Shown here: positions 1-8,340 of the stretch, one piece after another
Layout of the letters: each line of letters begins with the position of its first letter
Position numbering within the stretch: position 1 is the stretch's first letter
Assembly (NCBI RefSeq): GCF_900499075.1
Contig: NZ_UIHC01000004.1
Coordinates: 79,916 to 143,915 of the forward strand
Source of the DNA: Roseinatronobacter ekhonensis
GTDB lineage: Bacteria > Pseudomonadota > Alphaproteobacteria > Rhodobacterales > Rhodobacteraceae
Length of the DNA: 64,000 nucleotides
Reading direction: 5' to 3'
Made by a program: the position numbers and the translations under genes
The notes under the pieces: generated by a model
The model's input: only the letters and a program-made list of their open reading frames with translations
What the model was told of the DNA's origin: nothing
Database searches by the model: none

Positions 1-1265
1 AGACCCCCGAGGCGTTCGATGCAGCCCTTGCCCGCCGCGGGCTGGCCCCCATGTCCGCAGACGTGCTGGACATTGACGCCGCACGCCGTGCTGCCATTGC
101 GCAATCGGAAACCGAAAAAGCCGCGCAGAATGCGGCATCCAAGCAGGTGGGCGCGGCCAAGGCCAAGGGCGACGAGGCCGAATTCGAGCGGCTGCGCGCG
201 TTGGTGGCACAGACCAAAACCGAATTGGCGCGGCTGGACGAGGTGGCACGGGCGAAAGACGCGGAACTGGCCGCGCTTCTGGCGACCATCCCCAACCTGC
301 CGCTGGCCGATGTGCCGCAGGGCGCGGACGAATCGGACAATGTCGAATTGCGCCGCTGGGGCACACCGCGCGAATTCGACTTCGCGCCCAAAGAACATTT
401 CGAGATTGCAGGCATCACCCGCGACATGGATTTCGCACTGGCCGCGAAACTGTCGGGCTCGCGCTTTGTGGTGCTGCGCGGGGCCGTGGCGCGTCTGCAC
501 CGCGCTTTAGCGCAATTCATGACCGATCTGCATGTCGACCAGCACGGTCTGACAGAGGTGAACAGCCCGGTTCTGGTACGGGACGAAGCAATGTTTGGCA
601 CAGGACAGTTGCCCAAATTCGCCGAGGACAGCTACCAGACCACCAATGGTTGGTGGCTGATCCCGACATCCGAAGTGACGCTGACCAATTTCGCCGCCGG
701 TGAAATGCTGGACGGGGCTGCGCTGCCCTTGCGCTTTTGCTCGCACACGCTGTGCTTTCGGTCCGAAGCCGGCAGCGCGGGGCGCGACACCACGGGGATG
801 CTGCGCCAGCACCAGTTCGAGAAGGTCGAGATGGTGTCGATCACCGCGCCCGAAGACAGCTTGGCAGAGCATGACCGCATGACCCGCTGTGCCGAAAGTG
901 TGCTAGAGGCGCTGGAACTGCCCTACCGAACGATTGTGCTGTGCACGGGCGATATGGGGTTTGGCGCGCAAAAGACGCATGACATCGAAGTGTGGTTGCC
1001 GGGGCAGGACGCGTATCGCGAAATCTCCAGCGTCTCGACCTGTGGTGATTTTCAGGCGCGGCGTATGAACGGGCGGTTCCGGCGCGAGGGGGGCAAGCCC
1101 GAATTCGTCCACACGCTGAACGGGTCCGGCGTGGCCGTGGGCCGCTGCCTGATTGCGGTGCTGGAAAACGGGCAAACGGCGGATGGGGGCGTGGCGCTTC
1201 CGGCAGCGCTGCACCCTTATCTGGGCGGCAAAACCCGCATCACGCCAGAGGGCGCGCTGGCCTGA
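1..1265 (+). CDS. serS: Seryl-tRNA synthetase, 5' end cut by window edge
   Basis: Class II synthetase that attaches serine to tRNA-Ser in the cytosol. The frame is open from base 3, and the residues before the first visible ATG at 51 ([16 protein letters not shown]) match the usual SerS N terminus. The true start is therefore about nine codons upstream of the window and the ATG at 51 is internal. The N-terminal coiled-coil arm covers roughly bases 90-290. Class II motif 2 ([14 protein letters not shown]) lies near 760-800 and motif 3 ([14 protein letters not shown]) near 1130-1170. The gene ends with TGA at 1263-1265. The identification is secure; only the 5' end is missing. Confidence 0.96.
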   Translation, partial: TPEAFDAALARRGLAPMSADVLDIDAARRAAIAQSETEKAAQNAASKQVGAAKAKGDEAEFERLRALVAQTKTELARLDEVARAKDAELAALLATIPNLPLADVPQGADESDNVELRRWGTPREFDFAPKEHFEIAGITRDMDFALAAKLSGSRFVVLRGAVARLHRALAQFMTDLHVDQHGLTEVNSPVLVRDEAMFGTGQLPKFAEDSYQTTNGWWLIPTSEVTLTNFAAGEMLDGAALPLRFCSHTLCFRSEAGSAGRDTTGMLRQHQFEKVEMVSITAPEDSLAEHDRMTRCAESVLEALELPYRTIVLCTGDMGFGAQKTHDIEVWLPGQDAYREISSVSTCGDFQARRMNGRFRREGGKPEFVHTLNGSGVAVGRCLIAVLENGQTADGGVALPAALHPYLGGKTRITPEGALA

Positions 1266-1328
1266 GCACCGTGACAGCGCCGCCACTTTGCGCGCTAACA
1301 TGGTAAATCACCTGTTTACTGCCCGAAA

Positions 1329-1350
1329 CTCGCCACATTCGCATGGCGAG
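1329..1350. repeat. 7-bp inverted repeat downstream of serS
   Basis: CTCGCCA (1329-1335) and TGGCGAG (1344-1350) are perfect inverted arms around an 8-base loop. No T-run follows, so it is not a clear intrinsic terminator. It may be an RNA hairpin or a binding site between serS and the small gene at 1388. Confidence 0.3.
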
Positions 1351-1387
1351 ATGCTCCGTAGTGTGTATCATTGCAGGAGCTTTCCCC

Positions 1388-1540
1388 ATGCGACCCGACC
1401 CGGAACAATTCAAGATCCGTAGCCCCCGTGACCCACGTCGTCCCGGACCGGTCCCGGCGCTGAGCGCCGACAGCCGCCCCGGCCATCCGCGAAATGCCGC
1501 CGATGTGCCCGCGCGTTTTACTGATTGGGCGTTGATCTGA
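1388..1540 (+). CDS. Small hypothetical protein, 50 aa
   Basis: The product is a short, basic, proline- and arginine-rich protein beginning MRPDPEQFKIRSPRDPRRPG. I do not recognise a family. The ATG at 1388 was chosen because GGAG lies about 8 bases upstream; an ATG-less extension to 1343 reads through unlikely leader sequence. There is no signal peptide or membrane segment. It stands alone between serS and the TfoX-like gene on the same strand. The clear ribosome binding site and a protein-like N terminus support a real gene, but a spurious frame in GC-rich DNA cannot be excluded. Confidence 0.5.
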   Translation: MRPDPEQFKIRSPRDPRRPGPVPALSADSRPGHPRNAADVPARFTDWALI

Positions 1541-1576
1541 CTTGGCGGCTGTTGCGCGACTGGCTAAGCTTGCGCG

Positions 1577-1915
1577 ATGACAGAGCCAATTTCCAGCATC
1601 CGCAACCTTGGCCCCGCGATGGAGGCCGCTTTTGCCCGCGCGGGTGTCCACAGCGCCGAAGCCTTGCGAAGCTTGGGCACTGACGCGGCCTATGCAAAGC
1701 TGCTCGCCAGCGGCGCGCGCCCGCATTTCATTGCCTATTACGCCCTGGAAATGGCCTTGCAAGGGCGGCCCTGGAACGACTGCAAAGGGGCCGAGAAAGA
1801 TGCGCTGCGCGTTCGCTTTGCGGCGTTGAAAGCAGGGCGATCCGGCAATCCAGACGGTCTGGAAGCAGTGCTGAACCGGATCGGGGTGATCCCGTCTACG
1901 CGGGTGCAGCCATGA
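1577..1915 (+). CDS. TfoX/Sxy C-terminal domain protein
   Basis: A 112-residue protein made of a single TfoX/Sxy C-terminal-type domain with a helix-hairpin-helix flavour (SSIRNLGPAMEAAFARAGV near the N terminus, then LRSLG and the GRPWND block near residue 62). In gammaproteobacteria, Sxy/TfoX proteins activate competence genes with CRP. This protein lacks the N-terminal TfoX domain, so the same role cannot be assumed. Its stop overlaps the start of the transglycosylase gene (ATGA at 1912-1915), which suggests co-translation. The family call is good; the function is open. Confidence 0.8.
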   Translation: MTEPISSIRNLGPAMEAAFARAGVHSAEALRSLGTDAAYAKLLASGARPHFIAYYALEMALQGRPWNDCKGAEKDALRVRFAALKAGRSGNPDGLEAVLNRIGVIPSTRVQP

Positions 1916-2400
1916 CGGCGCGCTTTGCGATACTGGTCGTCGCGTTTCTGGCGGCTTGCGGCGGCGGTTCGCCAGAGGCCACTCGCGCCCAGAACGCTGC
2001 ACTATACCCCGGTGAAACCCCGCAAATGCGCGCGCTGATCAAGACCTATGCCGCGCGCCACGGCATTCCCGAAGCCCTGCTGCACAAAGTTATCCAGCGC
2101 GAAAGCGATTACCGCGCAGAGGCGCGGAATGGTCCCTATTGGGGCCTGATGCAGATCCTGCCGCAAACCGCGCGACAAATGGGACATGACGGGCCGCCCG
2201 AAGAACTGCTGCGCGCCGAAGTGAACCTTGAATACGCGGGCCGGAATCTGAAAGGTGCCTATCTGGTGGCAGATGGCGATTTGGACCGCGCCGTGATGTG
2301 GTACGCGCGCGGCTACTACTACGAGGCGCGCGACCGGTGCCTGTTGGTCGAAACGGGATTGCGCGACCGGGAAGTGCGGCGCGCCTGCCGCGACGGGTAA
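1912..2400 (+). CDS. Lytic transglycosylase lipoprotein (SLT domain)
   Basis: A 162-residue lytic murein transglycosylase that cleaves the MurNAc-GlcNAc bond of peptidoglycan. The N terminus is a lipoprotein signal ending in a lipobox (FLAAC, about residues 12-16), so the mature protein is probably membrane-anchored in the periplasm. The SLT core shows the catalytic-Glu region KVIQRESDYR near residue 60, followed by GPYWGLMQILPQTARQMG. The short length fits small SLT lipoproteins. It overlaps the TfoX-like gene by four bases, and a strong hairpin begins right after the stop. Confidence 0.88.
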   Translation: MTARFAILVVAFLAACGGGSPEATRAQNAALYPGETPQMRALIKTYAARHGIPEALLHKVIQRESDYRAEARNGPYWGLMQILPQTARQMGHDGPPEELLRAEVNLEYAGRNLKGAYLVADGDLDRAVMWYARGYYYEARDRCLLVETGLRDREVRRACRDG

Positions 2401-2420
2401 GGGGGGCGCTCGCGCCCCCC
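2401..2420 (+). terminator. GC-rich hairpin after the transglycosylase gene
   Basis: GGGGGGCG (2401-2408) and CGCCCCCC (2413-2420) form a perfect 8-bp stem with a 4-base loop, starting at the stop codon. A second small hairpin (CCAGC..GCTGG, 2424-2436) follows. There is no U-tract, so it may act in 3'-end protection rather than as a classical terminator. Confidence 0.5.
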
Positions 2421-2447
2421 TCGCCAGCAAAGCTGGCTCACCCCCCT

Positions 2448-2470
2448 GAGGATATTTCCGCAAGGATGAA
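2448..2470 (+). repeat. Dispersed intergenic motif, copy A
   Basis: GAGGATATTTCCGCAAGGATGA and its flanks closely match copies at 56687-56708 (+) and 56840-56861 (-), with a more distant copy at 5961-5983. It follows a run of C and a G-rich hairpin, the same arrangement as copy B. It appears to be a short genome-wide intergenic repeat of this lineage. Confidence 0.55.
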
Positions 2471-2474
2471 TGGG

Positions 2475-2915
2475 TTAGAAGGACCAGACTTTCGCCGAGC
2501 TGTCGAGCATGGCGGCGCCCATCGCCGGTGGGGTCGCGACGCCGACACCGTCGATCAGCACTGATTGATCAGCCCCGAGGCCGGGCAGGTAAATTGCGCA
2601 GACCTCTACCGTGACGCCGCGCGACATGAGCATTTGCATCAGCCCTTGGGGCGAGGCATCGCGCGGCGGTTGGGGGGCGGTGGCGGTGTCAGGTGCATCT
2701 GTCAGCGCAATGTCACCTCCGGCACCGCAGAGCAAGATTCGGGCTTCGGTGCCCTGTTCGACGGCTTGTGCCGTCAACACCATCGACATGAGTTGCGTCT
2801 GGGCGTTGTCACTGGTGACGATGGTCACTAGCTTTTCGGCATTCTGCGCGAAGGCGGCGCCCACGGTCACAAGGCTTAGGGCGGTGGCCATGATGAGGGT
2901 ACGGGGTGCGGACAT
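2475..2915 (-). CDS. Periplasmic DsrE-family protein
   Basis: A 146-residue protein with a Sec signal peptide (positive start, hydrophobic MATALSLVTVGAAFA, cleavage near AFA-QN at residue 23) and a DsrE/DsrF-like fold. Visible are a first strand LVTIVTSD, ARILLCGAGGDIAL with one cysteine, and a second cysteine in VTVEVCAIYLP. DsrE-like proteins often handle sulfur through cysteine, but most periplasmic members have no known role. The ribosome binding site is AAAGGAA just upstream. A perfect 12-bp inverted repeat lies only 19 bases before the start codon. It is on the same strand as, and downstream of, the orphan binding protein. Confidence 0.75.
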   Translation of the reverse strand: MSAPRTLIMATALSLVTVGAAFAQNAEKLVTIVTSDNAQTQLMSMVLTAQAVEQGTEARILLCGAGGDIALTDAPDTATAPQPPRDASPQGLMQMLMSRGVTVEVCAIYLPGLGADQSVLIDGVGVATPPAMGAAMLDSSAKVWSF

Positions 2916-2933
2916 GGGTCAATTCCTTTCCAT

Positions 2934-2962
2934 AAGTCAAACCGGTAAACCCGGTTTGACTT
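2934..2962. promoter_or_regulatory. Perfect 12-bp inverted repeat upstream of the DsrE-like gene
   Basis: AAGTCAAACCGG (2934-2945) and CCGGTTTGACTT (2951-2962) are perfect inverted arms around a 5-base loop. It sits between the end of the binding-protein gene and the DsrE-like start. No U-run follows on the minus strand, so it could be an operator for a dimeric repressor, an mRNA leader hairpin, or a 3' hairpin of the upstream transcript. Confidence 0.5.
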
Positions 2963-3018
2963 TGGTGTGCACTTCCCATTCAATAATTCAAACATGACGA
3001 TATGACGCAGGCCGCATC

Positions 3019-4836
3019 TTAATCCTGATACCACCAGAGATCGGGCTGAAAGCCGATCCAGTCGCCATAGGCGGGCAGGGTGTCGGGGTAGCGCAGTTCG
3101 GCCGCATGCGCGATCCGCGCGCGGTCGGTGAACCAGAACGGCACAACATGGCGCCCGGCGGTCAGCACGCGGTCGAGCGCGCGGGTCGCGGCGCGGAAAT
3201 CGGACTGGTCGGTTGAGATCAAAAGCCTTTCGATCAACGCGTCGATGGCGGAGCTTTGCACGCCCATCCAGTTGCGCGACCCCGGCGTTTCTGCGGCGTC
3301 CGAGCCCCAATAGAGCCGTTGTTCGGCACCGGGGCTGAGCGACAGGCCGCGTGTATAATGCGTAACATCGAAATCGAACGCGTTGGTGCGTTCGGTGTAT
3401 TGTGCCGAATCGATCTCGGCGACCGTGACTTGCATCCCGAGCCGCGAGAGGGACTCGCTGTAAATATCTGCGATCGCTTGTATATTTGCCGTACCCTGGC
3501 GCAGGAGTATGGTGAACTCGAAAGCCGTTCCTTCGTCATCGCGCAGCACGCCCGCGTCATTCACCTGCCAACCGGCATCGGCCAGAAGTGCCGTGGCCGC
3601 GCGCATGTTGCGACGGTTGGCGACCGAGCCGTCAGACGCGGGAAGGGTGTAGCCATCCAGCGTGCCCGGCAAAAGCTGGTCGGCGAAAGGTGCAAGGAAC
3701 TCTGCCACGCGCCCTGTGGCTGCACCGGGCTGCATGCCAAGCGTGGAGTTCGAGAAATACGAGGTGATGCGCGGGTCTTGCCCGTCATTTATGACCTGCG
3801 AGATATATTCGAAATTGAACGCATGGATCATCGCTTCGCGCACACGCCAGTCGGCGAAGAGCGGGTTGCGCATGTTCATGACGAACCCATTGATGCCCGA
3901 GGGACGCTCATGCGGGATTTCGGATTTCACGACCTCACCCGACCGGACCGCCGGGAAGTCGTAGCGGGTGTTCCAGTCATTGGCGCTGGGTTCGCGCATC
4001 GTGTTCAAAAGCCCTGCGGTGAACGCCTCGAACATCGCGGTGGAATCGCCGAAGAATTCCATGCGGATTTCGTCCAGATTGGCCTGCCCGCGCATGAAGG
4101 GCAGGTCGCGGCCCCAATAGTCCGGGTTGCGTTTGAGCAGGACCGAGCGCCCCGTCTCAAACCGGTCGATGACGTATGGCGCGCTGGAGATCGGGATGAC
4201 GGAAGTGCCCGATTCGGCGAAATCCACGCCGTCCCATTGGGCCTTTTTCAAGACCGGGCGCAGGCCAAGGATGAGCGGCAGTTCGCGGTCGGGTTCTGTA
4301 AAGGTGAACCGAACGGTACGCTCGCCCACCGCTTCGGCCTGTGACACGCGGTTCCATGTGCCGTGATAGCGCGGATGGCCTTCGGTGCCCAACGTCTCGA
4401 ACGACCAGAGCACATCTTCGACGGTGACGGGGCTGCCGTCAGAGAATCGAGCCTCTGGCCGCAGGGTGAATTCGACCCATGCGCGGTCTGCGTCCACCTC
4501 TATTGATTCGGCCAGAAGACCGTAAAGCGTGAAGGGTTCGTCCCATGACCGACCCATCAACCCCTCATAGGCCAGAAACCGCAACTGCCATGGCGTGTTG
4601 CCTTTCAGGATATGCGGGTTGAGCGAATCGAAGCTGCCGACCTCGCCCTGTACAATGCGCCCGCCCTTGGGGGCGTCGGGGTTGGCATGGGGCAGATGCG
4701 CAAAATCTGGGGGAAGCGCGGGGCTGCCATACATAGCTATGCCATGCGCAGGCTCTGCAAGTGCCGCGCGCGGCACTATTGTGCAGATCGCGCCGAAGGA
4801 CAGCGCGGCAATAATAAGGCCAAAGGGGGTTTGCAT
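3019..4836 (-). CDS. Orphan ABC-type oligopeptide-binding protein (family 5, YejA-like)
   Basis: A 605-residue extracellular solute-binding protein of family 5, which delivers peptides or similar solutes to an ABC importer in the periplasm. The ATG at 4836 was chosen: it has GGAG about 9 bases upstream and gives a normal signal peptide (MQTPFGLIIAALSFGAIC, ending near ALAEP). An in-frame ATG at 4896 would add 20 unlikely residues. The family 5 signature is visible in the WVEFTLRPEARFSDGSPVT region near residue 130, with the GIAMYGSPALPPDFAHLPHA start typical of YejA-like members. No permease or ATPase genes are adjacent, which is unusual. Confidence 0.88.
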   Translation of the reverse strand: MQTPFGLIIAALSFGAICTIVPRAALAEPAHGIAMYGSPALPPDFAHLPHANPDAPKGGRIVQGEVGSFDSLNPHILKGNTPWQLRFLAYEGLMGRSWDEPFTLYGLLAESIEVDADRAWVEFTLRPEARFSDGSPVTVEDVLWSFETLGTEGHPRYHGTWNRVSQAEAVGERTVRFTFTEPDRELPLILGLRPVLKKAQWDGVDFAESGTSVIPISSAPYVIDRFETGRSVLLKRNPDYWGRDLPFMRGQANLDEIRMEFFGDSTAMFEAFTAGLLNTMREPSANDWNTRYDFPAVRSGEVVKSEIPHERPSGINGFVMNMRNPLFADWRVREAMIHAFNFEYISQVINDGQDPRITSYFSNSTLGMQPGAATGRVAEFLAPFADQLLPGTLDGYTLPASDGSVANRRNMRAATALLADAGWQVNDAGVLRDDEGTAFEFTILLRQGTANIQAIADIYSESLSRLGMQVTVAEIDSAQYTERTNAFDFDVTHYTRGLSLSPGAEQRLYWGSDAAETPGSRNWMGVQSSAIDALIERLLISTDQSDFRAATRALDRVLTAGRHVVPFWFTDRARIAHAAELRYPDTLPAYGDWIGFQPDLWWYQD

Positions 4837-4915
4837 GGCGGTCACTCCAAGGTCATATCGGTACAGTGTTTCGGGGGACGCTACAGCGCGTTTCATGCCT
4901 TTTCAAACTTTTAGC

Positions 4916-4944
4916 TTGGAACCTTCGTGTAGAAGCGTTATATA
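4916..4944 (+). promoter_or_regulatory. Predicted promoter of the candidate small RNA
   Basis: TTGGAA (4916-4921) and TATATA (4939-4944) are separated by 17 bases, the ideal spacing. The upstream base makes CTTGGAA, so a heat-shock-type sigma factor is also possible. It points into the intergenic region that ends in a strong terminator at 5025. Confidence 0.5.
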
Positions 4945-4950
4945 TTGGGC

Positions 4951-5025
4951 ACTGCTCGATAGGTTTCTTGCCTGTATGAAACCTGCCTCAATAACTTGCG
5001 CCCGCCTTGTGCGGGCGCTTTTTTT
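4951..5025 (+). ncRNA. Candidate small RNA of about 75 nt
   Basis: The 322-base gap 4837-5158 between the binding-protein gene and bdhA holds a compact transcription unit. A promoter-like pair at 4916-4944 is followed by a hairpin (AGGTTTC 4961-4967 with GAAACCT 4978-4984, loop TTGCCTGTAT). A single-stranded linker comes next, then an intrinsic terminator with a perfect 8-bp stem and seven T. No open reading frame with a ribosome binding site fits inside. The start at about 4951 is inferred from the -10 box. The alternative is a leader attenuator for bdhA, whose start is 134 bases beyond the terminator. Confidence 0.5.
4998..5025 (+). terminator. Intrinsic terminator of the candidate small RNA
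   Basis: GCGCCCGC (4998-5005) pairs perfectly with GCGGGCGC (5011-5018) around a CTTGT loop, followed by seven T (5019-5025). It is the most canonical terminator in the window, yet no plus-strand protein gene lies upstream of it. Confidence 0.85.
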
Positions 5026-5158
5026 GTCCCGCAGCATTTGCCATTCGCGTCAGGTCATCGCTGTTTTTCGACGCTGCATTCCGACCCACCGCTGGCATCC
5101 GTGGTCAGAGCGGGTATGCTGCATGGCAGCGAAACAGGATCAGACACCCGGAGGGAAC

Positions 5159-5932
5159 ATGCAGCTTGCAGGAAAACGCGCCATCGTGACAGGGTCGAAT
5201 TCGGGCATCGGGCTGGGGATTGCATGGGAGCTGGCGCGCGCAGGCGCCGAGGTCGTGCTGAACTCTTACACCGACGATGCCGATGACCATGCGCTTGCCG
5301 AAAAGATCGCACAAGAGACCGGCGCGCGTGTGCGCTATATTCATGCGGATATGTCGAAGGTCGATCAATGCCGCGGCTTGATTGAGCAAGCGGAGGGCTG
5401 TGATATTCTGGTGAACAACGCCGGGATCCAGCATGTCGCCAAACTGGAAGATTTCCCTGCCGATACATGGGACGCGATCATCGCGATCAACATGTCGTCG
5501 GCGTTCCACACATCTGCGGCGGCACTGCCGGGCATGTATGCCAAGGGCTGGGGACGGATCGTCAACATCGCTTCGGCCCACGGATTGACGGCCAGCCCCT
5601 ATAAATCCGCCTATGTCACGGCCAAGCACGGGGTTGTGGGCCTGACCAAAACCACGGCTTTGGAAGCGGCGGGAAAGGGCGTGACCTGTAACGCCATCTG
5701 CCCCGGTTATGTGCTGACCCCGATCGTGGAAAAGCAAATTCCCGACCAGATGAAAACTCATGGCATGGACCGCGAGACGGTGATCAAAGAGGTGATGCTG
5801 GCGCGCCAGCCCTCTGGTGAATTCGCGACCGTCGAGCAGGTGGGCGGGACAGCGGTGTTCCTATGCTCTGACGCTGCGGCGCAGATCACCGGGACGACTA
5901 TATCTGTGGATGGCGGCTGGACGGCACTTTGA
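5159..5932 (+). CDS. bdhA: 3-hydroxybutyrate dehydrogenase (SDR)
   Basis: A 257-residue short-chain dehydrogenase that interconverts (R)-3-hydroxybutyrate and acetoacetate with NAD in the cytosol. The ATG at 5159 follows GGAGG. The cofactor motif TGSNSGIG is at residues 11-18, NNAG near 86-89, and the catalytic Ser139, Tyr152 and Lys156 lie in IASAHGLTASPYKSAYVTAKHG-like sequence typical of this enzyme. The length and the C-terminal TTISVDGGWTA match the family. It heads a same-strand group with a patatin-like hydrolase and a thiolase, consistent with storage-polymer (PHB) or ketone-body use. Confidence 0.92.
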   Translation: MQLAGKRAIVTGSNSGIGLGIAWELARAGAEVVLNSYTDDADDHALAEKIAQETGARVRYIHADMSKVDQCRGLIEQAEGCDILVNNAGIQHVAKLEDFPADTWDAIIAINMSSAFHTSAAALPGMYAKGWGRIVNIASAHGLTASPYKSAYVTAKHGVVGLTKTTALEAAGKGVTCNAICPGYVLTPIVEKQIPDQMKTHGMDRETVIKEVMLARQPSGEFATVEQVGGTAVFLCSDAAAQITGTTISVDGGWTAL

Positions 5933-5960
5933 CGCGGCACAGGTGGCCGGAGAAGGTGAC

Positions 5961-5983
5961 GTGAGTATTTTCGGCAAGATGAA
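5961..5983 (+). repeat. Dispersed intergenic motif, degenerate copy C
   Basis: GTGAGTATTTTCGGCAAGATGA between bdhA and the patatin gene resembles copies A, B and D (GGATATTT..GCAAGGATGAA) with several changes. It lies in the 66-base gap of the operon. Confidence 0.35.
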
Positions 5984-5998
5984 ACAGGCAGGGCTGCA

Positions 5999-7030
5999 AT
6001 GAAACGGATCAATCTGGCCCTGCAGGGCGGCGGCGCGCATGGCGCGTTCACATGGGGTGTGCTGGACCGGCTGCTGCAAGAGGATGATATCGAGATCGCA
6101 GCCATTTCTGGCACCTCTGCGGGCGCTTTGAACGCAGCGGCACTGAAAGCGGGGATCGTCACGGGCGGTCATGCGGGCGGGCGCGCGGCGCTCGATAGGC
6201 TTTGGCACAAGGTGGGTGCGGTGCATGATCTGCGCCTGACCGGCTGGATCGCGCAGGCACTGCCACCGGTGGGCGTGTTGAACACATGGGCCGAGCGCTT
6301 CATGCCGTTTTCTGCCGCCGATGCCGCGTCACTTGTGGCCAGCCCCTATGCTTTGGGCCCGCTCTACCGCAACCCGTTGCAAGAGATCGTCGAGGGGCTG
6401 GCGTTCGACCAGGTCTGTGCGGGGGCTGGTCCCGCGCTTTACATTGCCGCAACCAATGTGCGCAGCGGCAAGATCAAGGTCTTTTCCGGCGAGGCCATCG
6501 CGCCCGAGGTGATTCTGGCCAGTGCGGCGCTGCCGACGCTGTTTCAGGCGGTCGAGATTGACGATCCGGAGACCGGCGCGCGTGATGCCTATTGGGATGG
6601 CGGCTATACGGGAAACCCGGCGCTGTTTCCGCTTTTCGCGCCAGATCTGCCCGATGATATCCTGGTCGTCAGCATCAACCCACTGCACCGCGAGGAGGTG
6701 CCGACCACGCCGCAGGAAATACAGAACCGCATCAACGAAATCAGCTTCAATTCATCGCTGCTGCGCGAATTGCGCGCGGTGAGGTTCGTGAAGCGGCTTA
6801 TTGCGGAGAGCCGGGTAGAGCGTGGTGCGATGAAGGATGTGCTGCTGCACATGATCGCCGATGATGCGTTGATGACCAGCCTGTCCGTCACCACCAAGCT
6901 GACGCCGACTCCTTACCTGCTTCACACCCTCAAAAAGGCCGGGCGCGCCGCTTGCGACGGGTTTCTGGCCCGCCACAAGGGGGATCTGAACAGCCGCGAT
7001 TCGCTCGATTTGGATGCAATGTTCGAGTGA
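5999..7030 (+). CDS. Patatin-like phospholipase / esterase
   Basis: A 343-residue patatin-family serine hydrolase. The oxyanion loop is GGGAHGAF (residues 10-17), the nucleophile elbow GTSAG carries Ser40, and the dyad aspartate is Asp200 in DGGYTGNP. The usual activity is acyl-ester hydrolysis; the substrate is unknown. It has no signal peptide, so it probably acts in the cytosol or at granule or membrane surfaces. It begins 66 bases after bdhA on the same strand and is followed by a thiolase. This context makes a role in release or turnover of polyhydroxybutyrate a reasonable guess. The ribosome binding site is CAGGG upstream of the ATG. Confidence 0.88.
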   Translation: MKRINLALQGGGAHGAFTWGVLDRLLQEDDIEIAAISGTSAGALNAAALKAGIVTGGHAGGRAALDRLWHKVGAVHDLRLTGWIAQALPPVGVLNTWAERFMPFSAADAASLVASPYALGPLYRNPLQEIVEGLAFDQVCAGAGPALYIAATNVRSGKIKVFSGEAIAPEVILASAALPTLFQAVEIDDPETGARDAYWDGGYTGNPALFPLFAPDLPDDILVVSINPLHREEVPTTPQEIQNRINEISFNSSLLRELRAVRFVKRLIAESRVERGAMKDVLLHMIADDALMTSLSVTTKLTPTPYLLHTLKKAGRAACDGFLARHKGDLNSRDSLDLDAMFE

Positions 7031-7033
7031 AGG

Positions 7034-7060
7034 CAACAATCTAGGGTTGTTGTTTCTATT
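7034..7060 (+). terminator. Weak hairpin after the patatin gene
   Basis: CAACAA (7034-7039) pairs with TTGTTG (7047-7052) and is followed by TTTCTATTTT. The stem is short and AT-rich, so termination would be partial at best. Confidence 0.35.
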
Positions 7061-7134
7061 TTGGTAAATCGGGGGTTGAATGCCTCTCGGCTGCACGCTC
7101 TTATGCTCAAGGGTGGTCGCATAGGCATAGGCTT

Positions 7135-8292
7135 ATGAAAGATATATTTATTCTGTCGGGGCAGCGCACGCCCATCGGAAGCTTTGGTGGCGGGTTGGCG
7201 GGGCTTTCGGCCCTGCAACTGGGCACGCGGGTAGCGCGGGCCGCGATAGAGCGCGCCAATGTCGCGCCCGCGCAGATCGAGCATAGCGCCTTTGGTATGG
7301 TCAGCCTGACAGAGCCCAACGATCTTTACCTTTCGCGCTATGTTGCGATCGGGGCGGGCACGCCAGAGACCGTCAGCGGTGTGAATGTGAACATGCTGTG
7401 CGGCTCTGGTTTGCAAGCGGTTGTGCAGGGCATGCGCGAGCTGGCCATGGGCGCGGCAGAGGTCGCGCTGGTCGGCGGCGTGGAAACCATAAGCCGCACG
7501 ACGCATCTGTTGCAGGCCGCGCGGTTCGGCAAGCGTATGGGCGACACGCCAGTCGTGGACCTGCTGGATGCCGCGCTGACCTGTCCGTTCGGTGGCGTGA
7601 AACTGGGGGTCACGGCGGAAACATTGGCGCGCGAGTTCCAGATCACACGCGACATGCAAGATGCCTGCGCCTTCGAAAGCCATACGCGCGCAAATGCAGC
7701 CTTGGCCGAGGGGCGGTTGAACGCGCAGATCGTGCCGGTCGCGTTGCCATGTGGCCGCATGCTCGCCGAGGATGAGGGACCGCGCGCGACCTCGCTCAAA
7801 CTGTTGGGGCGTTTGCCGGCGGCCTTCGCGCCGGGCGGCACCGTCACAGCCGGCAATTCCGGCGGGTTGGGCGATGCCGCCGCCGCCTTGGTGCTGGCCT
7901 GCGAGGTACCAGACGGTGCCAAACCGCTCGCGCGCATCACCGGTGCTGCGCAAAGCGGGGTGGACCCGGCGCGCATGGGCTATGGTCCGGTGCTGGCGGT
8001 GCGCAAACTGTTGGCGCAAACCGGCCTGCGGATCGACGATTTCGACCTGATCGAATCGAACGAGGCTTTCGCCGCCCAAGCCCTTGTTGTCGCGCGGGAA
8101 CTGGGGTTCGACCATGCGCGCGCCAACCCCGATGGCGGGGCAATTGCGCATGGTCATCCTGTGGGCGCCACTGGCGCGATCTTGACGGTCAAGGCGGCGC
8201 ACGGGCTGGCGCGGCTTGGACGGGGCCGCGCGCTGGTATCCATGTGCGTGGGCGGCGGGCAGGGGATTGCGCTGGCCCTTGAAGCGGCCTGA
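7135..8292 (+). CDS. Acetyl-CoA C-acyltransferase (thiolase)
   Basis: A 385-residue thiolase that condenses or cleaves acyl-CoA units. The acylated cysteine is Cys89 in [11 protein letters not shown]; the other catalytic residues are His341 in GHPVGATG and Cys371 in CVGGGQGIA. Length and motifs are complete. It lies about 100 bases after the patatin gene and may be a separate transcription unit. Next to bdhA, the likely role is acetoacetyl-CoA formation or cleavage. It could also be a broader beta-ketothiolase, so I give no gene symbol. The start has no strong ribosome binding site (CATAGGCATAGGCTT precedes it). Confidence 0.9.
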   Translation: MKDIFILSGQRTPIGSFGGGLAGLSALQLGTRVARAAIERANVAPAQIEHSAFGMVSLTEPNDLYLSRYVAIGAGTPETVSGVNVNMLCGSGLQAVVQGMRELAMGAAEVALVGGVETISRTTHLLQAARFGKRMGDTPVVDLLDAALTCPFGGVKLGVTAETLAREFQITRDMQDACAFESHTRANAALAEGRLNAQIVPVALPCGRMLAEDEGPRATSLKLLGRLPAAFAPGGTVTAGNSGGLGDAAAALVLACEVPDGAKPLARITGAAQSGVDPARMGYGPVLAVRKLLAQTGLRIDDFDLIESNEAFAAQALVVARELGFDHARANPDGGAIAHGHPVGATGAILTVKAAHGLARLGRGRALVSMCVGGGQGIALALEAA

Positions 8293-8340
8293 GATTGCGG
8301 GCTTAGTGGGCGTGAACCCGCCACCCCTTGAGAGGCCGCA

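Noticed and set aside
1303..1319. GTAAA-N7-TTTAC as a CtrA-like or other defined operator
   Set aside because: It does not match TTAA-N7-TTAA and there is no second site; too weak to call.
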